From positions 1-5,216 of the forward strand of contig CAMYYQ010000122.1 in the NCBI GenBank assembly GCA_947303535.1: DNA of 5,216 bases. Reading direction: 5' to 3'. Positions within the stretch are counted from its first letter, which is position 1. Every line of letters starts with the position of its first letter. The position numbers and the translations under genes were made by a program. Below are positions 1 to 5,207 of this stretch, in pieces. Under the pieces are notes generated by a model, which made no database searches, was not told where the DNA came from, and saw nothing but the letters and a program-made list of their open reading frames with translations. Origin of the DNA: an uncultured Ruminococcus sp. GTDB lineage: Bacteria > Bacillota_A > Clostridia > Oscillospirales > Ruminococcaceae.

Positions 1-102
1 AAGAAGTACAATCAGACTCTCATACTCATAACCCATGACGGCAGCATAGCTGCTCAGGCAGACCGTATCTGCCGCATCACAGACGGAGTCCTCTCGAAAT
101 AA
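1..102 (+). CDS. ABC transporter ATP-binding protein, C-terminal end (partial)
   Basis: Frame 1 is open from the first base to a TAA at 100-102, giving 33 residues with the start outside the window. The visible part carries LILITHD, the end of the D-loop/H-loop region of an ABC ATPase; the histidine at visible residue 12 is the switch histidine that contacts the ATP gamma-phosphate. It is followed by the usual short tail (AADRI-like segment, then a DG turn). The gene ends 12 bases before the FtsX-type permease and its stop codon is shared with that gene's ribosome binding site, so the two are almost certainly co-transcribed partners of one transporter. By family knowledge the ATPase sits on the cytoplasmic face and drives the permease. 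The Walker A, Walker B and signature motifs are outside the window, so the subfamily (MacB/LolD-like) is inferred from the partner. Confidence 0.9.
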   Translation, partial: KKYNQTLILITHDGSIAAQADRICRITDGVLSK

Positions 103-110
103 GGAGGTGA
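101..110 (+). promoter_or_regulatory. Very strong ribosome binding site overlapping upstream stop codon
   Basis: AAGGAGGTGA is a 10 of 10 complement of the 3' end of 16S rRNA, four bases before the ATG at 115. Its first two bases are the last two of the ATPase TAA stop. This fixes the permease start and suggests translational coupling of the two transporter genes. Confidence 0.9.
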
Positions 111-114
111 CGAT

Positions 115-2838
115 ATGAAACATCTTATTGCACTGTCACTGAAATATATCCGCCGACAAAAGCTCCGCACTATCCTCACATTCATGTGCATAACCCTTTC
201 GGCATTTATTCTTGCAACAGTCTGCGCATACGGAAGCAGTATCTTCACTACCCTGCTCAACTATGAAATAGACGAGAACGGCTCGTGGGAGCTTGACGTT
301 GAAAACTGGATAGAACATACACAAGATCCCGAAAAAGCTATGGAGACTGTAAAAGGTCACCCCTCTGTGGACGATTACTGCTATTATAATTCCGAATTCA
401 TTTCTTTTGATTCAGAGAGCTTAGGAGCAAATTTCTTTGAAATATCCGACGGCAAAACAAGCCATAGGATCAGAAATGCAGCTATAACCACCTGTGACGG
501 AAATGCTGAACTCATAAGCCATTATGAAACAGACGGAGCAGTTTCTATGAACAAAAGCGAGGGTATCTATGTATCAAGGATATTCGAGGATATGGGCTAC
601 AAAGAGGGCGACACAGTTACCTTTACTATATGTCCTGCTAACGGAAAATACGATGAAAGCTCGCAGATAATGAAAGAAATACGTTCCGAGCTGAAAGAAA
701 AATACGGTACAGAATACACATCTTACGATGAGGAATACGAAGAGCTTTCGGAAGAAATGAAAAGTAAAGCAAGCAAAGCCAAAATAAGCGGCTTACTTGC
801 AAATCACAAGGGTATCTACCTCGATGATGCTCCTATAATCGATATAACCTACGGCGAACCCGTTGAGTACACCATAAAGATAGCAGGCTTCACGGATGTA
901 CTGCGCTCAACGGAGAAATTCATCGACATATTGAATACAAGCGGCGAAAAGCTCAGCTTTGCGGAAATATCCGAAAAAAATCCCGATGTAATATATAATG
1001 GCGATGATATGAAAGAAATGAATATCCGTATCACCGATAACATAGACTTTGACGACGCTGTAAAGAAGCTTTTCACAGATTTGGGCTTTGACTATAACAG
1101 GGATTTCTATGACAAAGCAGAATACGGCGTTCCTACAAATACCATGCTCCTTGCCCTTGAATGGAAAAGCTCAGATGCCATAAGCAGTATTATCCCAAGC
1201 TTTGTTGTACCGGGACTGATAGTTCTTCTTATAGCGTGGTTCATAGCAAGATTTGTCATCGACAACGCCTTTGAAATGGCTGTACAGGAGCGAAGCACTC
1301 ACTTCGCCGCACTCCGCGTCATGGGAGCTTCAAAACTGCAAGTAGCAACAGTAGTTATGACAGAAGCCATATTCTACATCTTCACAGCCATACCTTTAGG
1401 CATAATAACCGCATTGCTCATATGCCGCTCGTCAGTGAATTCCTTTAAGAATATCGGATTTTCCATGTTTGAATTCTCGGCAAAGCCTGCATTTATCGGA
1501 CTTGCAATATTCCTATGCCTCATAGCTGTACTTATCTCAGCTTACACATCGGCAATGTGGGCAGCAAGAAAGCTCTCGCCTGCCGAAGCTCTCAATTTCG
1601 GCAAGCCAAAGCGCGGAAAGAAAAAGCTAAAAAAATCAAAATCCAAGCTTGATCTCAGCTCAAAAAAATTCCTGCGCCGCTACACTCGCAAGAATATAGG
1701 CGCAGCAAAGAGCCGTTTCATCGTTTCCACTATCACAATGGGACTCGGTGTGCTCATGTTCACATTCTCGTCTCTTATTGCCATAAACACCTATAGGGAA
1801 ATGAAAGATATCAATAATGATGAAGTATACGATTTCTGGATAGATGAATATTACGGTGAAGCTGATAAAGATCCTGTTGCCACTATAAAAAACACATTCG
1901 GCGACAAGAATATATTTGAAAAAATCAGTATAGAGATCTACGGCGAAAGGACGTTCACATATTCAAATGATGCCGACCCTATGCTCATATCAGGTACTTT
2001 CCTCAATCCGGGTGAAAACTCCAGAAGAGCGCGTATAGAATCTGTCAACCGTTACGAATATGAAGCCGCAAAGCTTGACGAGCTTACAGGCATGAGCTAT
2101 GATGAGCTTGTTGCATCTAAGTCCGTTTTCAAAAACTATAAAGACAAAGATAGCCGTGAATTTAATGCTGTACAAAAAGAATCGACTATCAAATTCGTAG
2201 GTACGGATACAGAAATGAAGTTTATCGGTACTGTAAGAAGCAAAATGGAAAAGGGCTATAACAATACTATACTCATACCTATTGAAAACACATCAGACTT
2301 CAACGCATATTACTATATCAAGCTGAAAGCCTCACCTCAGCAATATGATGAAGCAAAGAAAATAGTAGACGAATTCAGCTCGAAACACAGTATCTATATG
2401 ACAATGGACAATTATTTCGCAGGAACAGGTCTTACTTCTTTTGCCAATGCTATCGTAAAGATAGTTCTCGCCTTCCTCATATCCATATGGCTGGTTGGTA
2501 TACTCTCAATGGTGAACTCAGTAAACACCAGCGTACTCAACAGAAGCCGCGAGCTTATGATGCTGAGAAGCGTAGGCATGACGCGAAAGCAGCTCCGCAA
2601 AAGCGTACTCATGGAAACTATCATGTTCTCAGCTACCGCTGCAATAGTCGGCACTATCCTCGGCGTTCTGATTTTCATACCTGTATGGAGCTACAAGCTT
2701 AGCACGGTGATCGTGCCTATAATCATAGTAGTTGTCCTTTCACTGGTATTCAACATCATCATAGCTATCCTGTCAGCTATACCCGCAACAAAGAGCCTCG
2801 AAAAGGTCGAGTCCATAGCACAGGCAGTAAACAGATAA
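115..2838 (+). CDS. ABC transporter permease with two FtsX/MacB-type halves
   Basis: Predicted integral membrane subunit (907 aa) of an ABC system powered by the upstream ATPase. From the sequence I place eight membrane segments in two repeats: TM1 about 17-40, a large outer domain about 45-358, then TM2 359-382, TM3 413-436 and TM4 459-482; a lysine-rich cytoplasmic linker at 497-519; TM5 535-560, a second outer domain about 561-775, then TM6 777-800, TM7 834-860 and TM8 866-890. Family signatures occur in both halves: QERSTHFAALRVMGAS after TM2 with AARKLSPAEALN after TM4, and RELMMLRSVGMTRKQLRK after TM6 with SLEKVESIAQAV at the C-terminus. The N-terminus is basic (KYIRRQKLR), consistent with the inside-positive rule. 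Outer domain 1 contains a highly charged, probably helical stretch at about 178-223. Such permeases act in peptide or antibiotic efflux, lipoprotein handling or envelope signalling; nothing here identifies the substrate. The start is secured by the ribosome site at 101-110. Confidence 0.92.
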   Translation: MKHLIALSLKYIRRQKLRTILTFMCITLSAFILATVCAYGSSIFTTLLNYEIDENGSWELDVENWIEHTQDPEKAMETVKGHPSVDDYCYYNSEFISFDSESLGANFFEISDGKTSHRIRNAAITTCDGNAELISHYETDGAVSMNKSEGIYVSRIFEDMGYKEGDTVTFTICPANGKYDESSQIMKEIRSELKEKYGTEYTSYDEEYEELSEEMKSKASKAKISGLLANHKGIYLDDAPIIDITYGEPVEYTIKIAGFTDVLRSTEKFIDILNTSGEKLSFAEISEKNPDVIYNGDDMKEMNIRITDNIDFDDAVKKLFTDLGFDYNRDFYDKAEYGVPTNTMLLALEWKSSDAISSIIPSFVVPGLIVLLIAWFIARFVIDNAFEMAVQERSTHFAALRVMGASKLQVATVVMTEAIFYIFTAIPLGIITALLICRSSVNSFKNIGFSMFEFSAKPAFIGLAIFLCLIAVLISAYTSAMWAARKLSPAEALNFGKPKRGKKKLKKSKSKLDLSSKKFLRRYTRKNIGAAKSRFIVSTITMGLGVLMFTFSSLIAINTYREMKDINNDEVYDFWIDEYYGEADKDPVATIKNTFGDKNIFEKISIEIYGERTFTYSNDADPMLISGTFLNPGENSRRARIESVNRYEYEAAKLDELTGMSYDELVASKSVFKNYKDKDSREFNAVQKESTIKFVGTDTEMKFIGTVRSKMEKGYNNTILIPIENTSDFNAYYYIKLKASPQQYDEAKKIVDEFSSKHSIYMTMDNYFAGTGLTSFANAIVKIVLAFLISIWLVGILSMVNSVNTSVLNRSRELMMLRSVGMTRKQLRKSVLMETIMFSATAAIVGTILGVLIFIPVWSYKLSTVIVPIIIVVVLSLVFNIIIAILSAIPATKSLEKVESIAQAVNR

Positions 2839-2841
2839 AGC

Positions 2842-2873
2842 AAAAGAGCAGTTCGGGAAGAACTGCTCTTTTT
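2842..2873 (+). terminator. Intrinsic terminator of the ABC operon
   Basis: A perfect 13-bp stem (2842-2854 with 2860-2872) encloses the loop GGGAA and ends in five T residues, beginning four bases after the permease stop. The A-rich left arm gives only a short U-run on the other strand, so any activity for minus-strand transcripts would be weak. Confidence 0.92.
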
Positions 2874-2891
2874 GTGTGCAATATAAACGCA

Positions 2892-2915
2892 CAAACACTG
2901 AGGGAGCAGTGTCTG
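2892..2915. other. Small stem-loop upstream of a candidate short ORF
   Basis: ACACTG (2895-2900) pairs with CAGTGT (2907-2912) around the loop AGGGAG; two further pairs outside a single A-C mismatch extend it to 2892-2915. There is no T-tract, so it is not a typical terminator. It lies between the operon terminator and the possible peptide gene at 2936 and could be an RNA structure or a protein-binding site. Function is unknown. Confidence 0.35.
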
Positions 2916-2935
2916 TACGAATAGGGACTAAATCT

Positions 2936-3034
2936 ATGAAAGCCATTATGTCATTCATTCTCATTTTGCCCTTTGTACTCATCACAAGCAACATATTAAT
3001 GATAATACATATTCGTGACAAAAGCAATATATAA
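2936..3034 (+). CDS. Possible 32-residue single-span membrane peptide
   Basis: ATG at 2936 opens a 32-codon frame ending with TAA at 3032-3034. AGGGA at 2923-2927 lies eight bases upstream and could serve as ribosome site. The peptide starts MKAIMS, has an almost uninterrupted hydrophobic stretch from about residue 4 to 24 (FILILPFVLI, then NILMII) and ends in a polar tail HIRDKSNI, which is the shape of a one-span membrane peptide. No convincing promoter is seen between the operon terminator and the ATG, and short hydrophobic frames are common by chance in AT-rich DNA. I recognise no family. The call rests only on the ribosome site and composition. Confidence 0.28.
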   Translation: MKAIMSFILILPFVLITSNILMIIHIRDKSNI

Positions 3035-3035
3035 A

Positions 3036-3075
3036 GCGCGAAATGTTGTTTTTGTGCGTGAAATGCAAATTTTGT
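3036..3075. repeat. Imperfect tandem repeat, two 20-bp units
   Basis: Units 3036-3055 and 3056-3075 abut exactly and match at 15 of 20 positions, sharing GCG, GAAATG and TTTTGT. This could be a diverged local duplication or a tandem protein-binding site. It lies in the gene-poor gap just downstream of the possible short peptide frame. Confidence 0.45.
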
Positions 3076-3098
3076 TAACATCTCATTCACAATTGTCC

Positions 3099-3290
3099 CT
3101 ATAACAGCATATAAATGCCTGCCAAATCATCATTTTCATGCTACAGCATCATCACCGTCTGACAGCCTTTAAAATCATCAGGAACGGCTCAGAGGAGCAT
3201 ATCAGCAGAAATTATACCCTTATAACTAAACGTGCCGTAAACGTCATTGTAAGCTCTCTCAAAGGATACATCATTTTCTTCTGATATACA
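3099..3290 (-). pseudogene. Relic of a second GNAT-family acetyltransferase
   Basis: Reading the minus strand down from 3290 gives a frame that resembles the N-terminal part of the intact acetyltransferase immediately upstream. Over 31 residues without a gap (relic from ISEEND to SADML; intact residues 6-36) I count 12 identities by eye, including the block F-[SA]-Y-K-G-I-[IV] and a following D-x-L. Past a TGA (3189-3191) the same frame continues with VPDDFKG, against IPKDKWG in the intact protein, then a TAG (3141-3143), then HENDDLAGIYML, matching the beta-strand region FEDDKIVGTASF. A third in-frame stop is at 3099-3101, where similarity ends. No start codon or ribosome site is present, and the acetyl-CoA motif and C-terminal half are missing. 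The relic overlaps the last 20 bases of the intact gene in another frame. The best reading is a tandem paralogue that lost its start and its C-terminal half. The alignment was done by eye, so homology is likely but unproven. Confidence 0.5.
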
Positions 3291-3762
3291 TTACTTCCTG
3301 AAGCTCCTTACCGCCGATAACGGAGCTCATGTGATCTTCCGTATTTACAAAGCCGTGCTTCTCATAAAAATGACGAGCTCTGTAGTTATCCTCAAGCACC
3401 CATATGAGTATTGACGTAAAGCCAAGAAGCTCCAGCTCCGCAATGCAGGCTTTGAGCAGTTCAGAGCCTATTCCCTTGCCGATATACTCAGGCAGCAGAT
3501 AAATAGTAACTATCTCGCCGCAGCTGCTGAATTTCTCCCAGCGTGAGGGACAGAAGCTTGCAGTACCTACGATCTTGTCATCTTCAAAAACGCCTATTTC
3601 CGTTCTGCCGTTTTTAAGGATATTGCCGCCCCATTTATCTTTCGGTATATTGTCAAGATAATCCTGCGGTACTATCCCTTTATATGCGAACTGCCAGCTC
3701 TTTTCGTATATATTTCTGACAGCGGAAAAGTCATCTTTTTCATTTATATGTCTTATAACCAT
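3271..3762 (-). CDS. GNAT-family N-acetyltransferase
   Basis: A 163-residue cytoplasmic enzyme expected to transfer an acetyl group from acetyl-CoA to an amine; the substrate cannot be told from sequence. The whole Gcn5-related fold is present: N-terminal strand MVIRHINEKDD, helices with WQFAYKGIVPQDYL (23-36), the FEDDKIVGTASF strands (59-70), strand EIVTIYLLPEY and the acetyl-CoA pyrophosphate loop YIGKGIGS (93-100), then NYRARHFYEKHGF (126-138), whose Tyr133 is at the usual place of the general acid. Ile94 replaces the Gln/Arg that often begins the Q/R-x-x-G-x-G/A loop. I chose ATG at 3760-3762, not the upstream in-frame ATG ending at 3837. A GGGGG ribosome site lies seven bases ahead, the fold begins right there, and the promoter lies between the two candidate starts, so a transcript from it could not include the longer form. 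Downstream on the same strand is a decayed homologue. Confidence 0.93.
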   Translation of the reverse strand: MVIRHINEKDDFSAVRNIYEKSWQFAYKGIVPQDYLDNIPKDKWGGNILKNGRTEIGVFEDDKIVGTASFCPSRWEKFSSCGEIVTIYLLPEYIGKGIGSELLKACIAELELLGFTSILIWVLEDNYRARHFYEKHGFVNTEDHMSSVIGGKELQEVMYIRRK

Positions 3763-3792
3763 ACATATACCCCCATATAAATTTATAATCAC

Positions 3793-3822
3793 ATTATAGC
3801 ATACTATTTTTAAGAAAGTCAA
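3793..3822 (-). promoter_or_regulatory. Extended -10 sigma-A type promoter of the acetyltransferase
   Basis: On the minus strand TTGACT (3817-3822) is followed after 18 bases by a perfect TATAAT (3793-3798), preceded by TG one base upstream (an extended -10). Initiation would be near 3786, leaving a leader of about 24 bases carrying the GGGGG ribosome site at 3770-3774. Confidence 0.85.
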
Positions 3823-3843
3823 TAGATAATAATACAAATCTAT

Positions 3844-3860
3844 GAATTTGATAAAAATTC
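3844..3860. repeat. Inverted repeat between divergent promoters
   Basis: GAATTT and AAATTC form a perfect 6-bp inverted repeat around GATAA. It lies about 20 bases upstream of the acetyltransferase -35 box. It could be an operator, but it is AT-rich and short. Confidence 0.25.
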
Positions 3861-3879
3861 GACATAAAAACAGCTTAAA

Positions 3880-3901
3880 ATACCTATTTAGCCAAAGGTA
3901 T
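3880..3901. repeat. Second inverted repeat in the divergent intergenic region
   Basis: ATACCT (3880-3885) and AGGTAT (3896-3901) are perfect 6-bp arms separated by ten bases, a half-site spacing compatible with a dimeric regulator. It is located just upstream of the proposed promoter for the zinc-ribbon gene. No regulator is encoded nearby that would obviously use it. Confidence 0.25.
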
Positions 3902-3914
3902 CGCTATATTATAC

Positions 3915-3943
3915 TTGATTTTTTTACCGACTTGTGTTAATAT
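3915..3943 (+). promoter_or_regulatory. Probable promoter of the zinc-ribbon gene
   Basis: TTGATT (3915-3920) and TAATAT (3938-3943) are 17 bases apart, each matching consensus at four of six positions. A start near 3950 leaves a leader of about 20 bases that still holds the ribosome site. The better-looking TATAAT at 3948-3953 would initiate inside the ribosome site and is less likely. Confidence 0.4.
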
Positions 3944-3957
3944 AAAATATAATACGA

Positions 3958-3963
3958 AAGGAG
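3958..3963 (+). promoter_or_regulatory. Ribosome binding site deciding the zinc-ribbon start
   Basis: AAGGAG lies eight bases before the ATG at 3972. It decides against the longer in-frame TTG start at 3915, which has no ribosome site. Confidence 0.85.
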
Positions 3964-3971
3964 CGGTGACT

Positions 3972-4394
3972 ATGGGAACATCTTACAAGTATAAATGCGA
4001 CGAATGTGGATACGAAGAAGAATTCTTCGTTGGCGGCAGACTTATGACAAAAGACTATAAAAAGAGGACCGAAGAAGCAGAAGAAGAACTGCGCAGTGCC
4101 GCTCTTTACGGAAAATACGGTGAGACCGTAAGGCAGCTCATAAAAAATGAACGGGAAAAGATGTATGTCAACTGCGATACAGACCTCTATCAGTGTATGG
4201 AGTGCAGACAGTTTTCTGTACAGATAGCCAAGGAAATGTCCCTTAATCAGAAAGATTTTACTTTGACTATCGAATTCAGACATGAATGTCCCGGATGTCA
4301 TTCCACACTTCTCAGAAAGACACGGGGTTCAATAACATTCTGCCCCAAATGCAAGATGTTCACCGCACAGCTTGTAAGCATAGGAAAATTCTGA
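3972..4394 (+). CDS. Uncharacterised protein with two probable zinc ribbons (four CxxC)
   Basis: A 140-residue soluble protein that I do not recognise as a named family. Cysteine pairs are at 9/12 (YKCDECGY), 75/78 (QCMECRQF), 106/109 (ECPGCHS) and 124/127 (FCPKCKMF), enough for two four-cysteine zinc sites; Cys68 is unpaired. The second pair of knuckles is close together like a classical zinc ribbon. The first two knuckles are separated by a long, highly charged, probably helical insert (about 26-66, rich in E, K and R: TEEAEEELRSA, NEREKMY). The opening YKYKCDECGYEEEFF resembles other small zinc-ribbon proteins with an N-terminal tyrosine-rich strand. A nucleic-acid or protein interaction role is plausible but not shown. 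The gene is monocistronic: divergent from the acetyltransferase and closed by a terminator eight bases after its stop. Confidence 0.88.
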   Translation: MGTSYKYKCDECGYEEEFFVGGRLMTKDYKKRTEEAEEELRSAALYGKYGETVRQLIKNEREKMYVNCDTDLYQCMECRQFSVQIAKEMSLNQKDFTLTIEFRHECPGCHSTLLRKTRGSITFCPKCKMFTAQLVSIGKF

Positions 4395-4401
4395 TACAAA
4401 C

Positions 4402-4429
4402 AAAAAAACACGCAAAGGCGTGTTTTTTT
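4402..4429. terminator. Bidirectional intrinsic terminator between convergent genes
   Basis: CACGC/GCGTG form a GC-rich core around the loop AAAG, flanked by seven A residues on the left and seven T residues on the right (4402-4413 with 4418-4429, 12 bp in all). The symmetric A and T tracts let it stop both the zinc-ribbon transcript and the pilin transcript arriving from the other side. Confidence 0.92.
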
Positions 4430-4431
4430 GC

Positions 4432-4471
4432 TTATATAAATTAGGGGGCTTTATATAAATGGAGTGGGGGC
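4432..4471. repeat. Short direct repeat TTATATAAAT with G-runs
   Basis: TTATATAAAT occurs at 4432-4441 and again at 4451-4460; each copy is followed within two to five bases by GGGGGC. It lies between the bidirectional terminator and the end of the pilin gene, in its 3' untranslated region. Function is unknown. Confidence 0.4.
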
Positions 4472-4473
4472 GA

Positions 4474-5139
4474 TTATAATTTTGGAAGAGAAACGATATC
4501 GTCAGCTTCACCGCCGATCATACCTGCAAATATCTCAGATGCCTTCTGATCGTGAAGATTAGTTCCGCTGCTCTGACCTGATGTATTATATCGTTCTCCG
4601 TCTTTGGAATTAGCCGAATAAGTAAAGTGTATCTCACCGTCTCGGTAATTGATATTTATCTGGAAACGATACCATTTCTTTCTCGACTTGCATATAAGTC
4701 CGTTGCACTGATCCTTTGTGAACTTATACTCTTTTATTTCACCTTTATTTTCTCCTGCTGATTTGATGTACCCGTTTTGTTCAAGTATCTTTGCAATAGC
4801 ATAGCTGCTCACACGGACTTCATTATGATCTACATAAACATAGCCGTGATCGTCTGCTGCATATTTAGTGCCGTCTGCATTAACACCTGATTTCCAGGGA
4901 TTTCTTGTAAATGACTCTATCTTATCAGTGTCCATAGCACATTCGACCTGTATAGCTTTACATACAACATCGGCAGCACTTACATCAGCTCTGTTCCTCG
5001 CAAGCTCTATATATCCCATTATACTCGGAACAAGCATTGCTGCAAGAACACTGATTATACAGATAACAACTATAAGCTCTATAAGGGTAAAGCCCTTGAT
5101 TTTTTCTTTGATCTGAATACTATTCTCCTGCTCGTCCAT
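4474..5139 (-). CDS. Type IV pilin-like (prepilin) protein
   Basis: A 221-residue prepilin with a class III signal. A 16-residue polar leader ends in K-G, followed by FTLIELIVV: cleavage is expected between Gly16 and Phe17 and Glu21 becomes the conserved Glu5 of the mature protein. The hydrophobic N-terminal helix runs to about residue 42 and continues as the amphipathic part ELARNRADVSAADVV. The rest (about 68-221) is the exported globular head, with Cys145 and Cys150 possibly forming a small disulfide loop and further cysteines at 60 and 67. At 205 mature residues it is longer than ComGC or typical GspG pseudopilins. By family knowledge it is processed by a prepilin peptidase and assembled by a type IV pilus, competence or type II secretion machine; none of that machinery is in the window. 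Ruminococcus albus uses pilin-like proteins of this class for cellulose attachment, which is suggestive only. The gene stands alone with its own promoter and a shared terminator. Confidence 0.92.
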   Translation of the reverse strand: MDEQENSIQIKEKIKGFTLIELIVVICIISVLAAMLVPSIMGYIELARNRADVSAADVVCKAIQVECAMDTDKIESFTRNPWKSGVNADGTKYAADDHGYVYVDHNEVRVSSYAIAKILEQNGYIKSAGENKGEIKEYKFTKDQCNGLICKSRKKWYRFQININYRDGEIHFTYSANSKDGERYNTSGQSSGTNLHDQKASEIFAGMIGGEADDIVSLPKL

Positions 5140-5146
5140 ATGTTAT

Positions 5147-5152
5147 CCTCCT
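5147..5152 (-). promoter_or_regulatory. Consensus ribosome binding site of the pilin gene
   Basis: AGGAGG on the minus strand lies seven bases before the ATG at 5137-5139, fixing the pilin start and the 16-residue leader. Confidence 0.92.
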
Positions 5153-5178
5153 AACTCTGAGGAACTTTCTTTATATAT

Positions 5179-5207
5179 ATAATATCACATTTAGTATATT
5201 TTGTCAA
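5179..5207 (-). promoter_or_regulatory. Sigma-A type promoter of the pilin gene
   Basis: On the minus strand a perfect TTGACA (5202-5207) is followed after 17 bases by TATTAT (5179-5184). Initiation near 5172 gives a leader of about 33 bases containing the ribosome site. The near-consensus elements suggest substantial basal expression. Confidence 0.85.

Larger units (their letters stand above)
2921..3102. repeat. 8-bp inverted repeat pair bounding a 182-bp segment
   Basis: ATAGGGAC at 2921-2928 is matched by its reverse complement GTCCCTAT at 3095-3102. The right copy lies where similarity of the acetyltransferase relic to its intact neighbour runs out. I see no flanking target duplication and no transposase, so this is only a possible degenerate miniature insertion. 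An 8-bp match within about 400 bp of AT-rich DNA can also arise by chance. Confidence 0.25.

Noticed and set aside
2487..2702. 71-codon plus-strand frame inside the permease gene
   Set aside because: It lies wholly within the TM6-TM7 coding region in another frame, with arginine- and histidine-rich composition typical of an out-of-frame shadow.
2773..3090. 105-codon minus-strand frame running across the gap into the permease 3' end
   Set aside because: It crosses the strong operon terminator and overlaps the permease C-terminus antisense. It shows no family signature or credible ribosome site.
2839..3270. Search for a tRNA, riboswitch or CRISPR array in the longest gene-poor stretch
   Set aside because: No cloverleaf, no recognisable aptamer core and no regularly spaced repeats were found; only the small hairpin and the short repeats already listed.
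3138..3284. 48-codon plus-strand frame beginning MLQHHH and ending at TGA 3282-3284
   Set aside because: No ribosome site or promoter. It is antisense to both the acetyltransferase relic and the end of the intact gene, and is best explained as a shadow of that former coding sequence.
3763..3837. 25-residue hydrophobic N-terminal extension of the acetyltransferase
   Set aside because: It contains the promoter elements and lacks a ribosome site for its ATG; the GNAT fold starts at the downstream ATG.
3915..3971. TTG-initiated 19-residue extension of the zinc-ribbon protein
   Set aside because: The downstream ATG at 3972 has a good AAGGAG site, and the extension overlaps the promoter and leader.
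4868..5116. 82-codon plus-strand frame opposite the pilin N-terminal region, hydrophobic
   Set aside because: It is the antisense of the pilin hydrophobic helix, without a ribosome site. The minus-strand prepilin motif, promoter and ribosome site account for this region.
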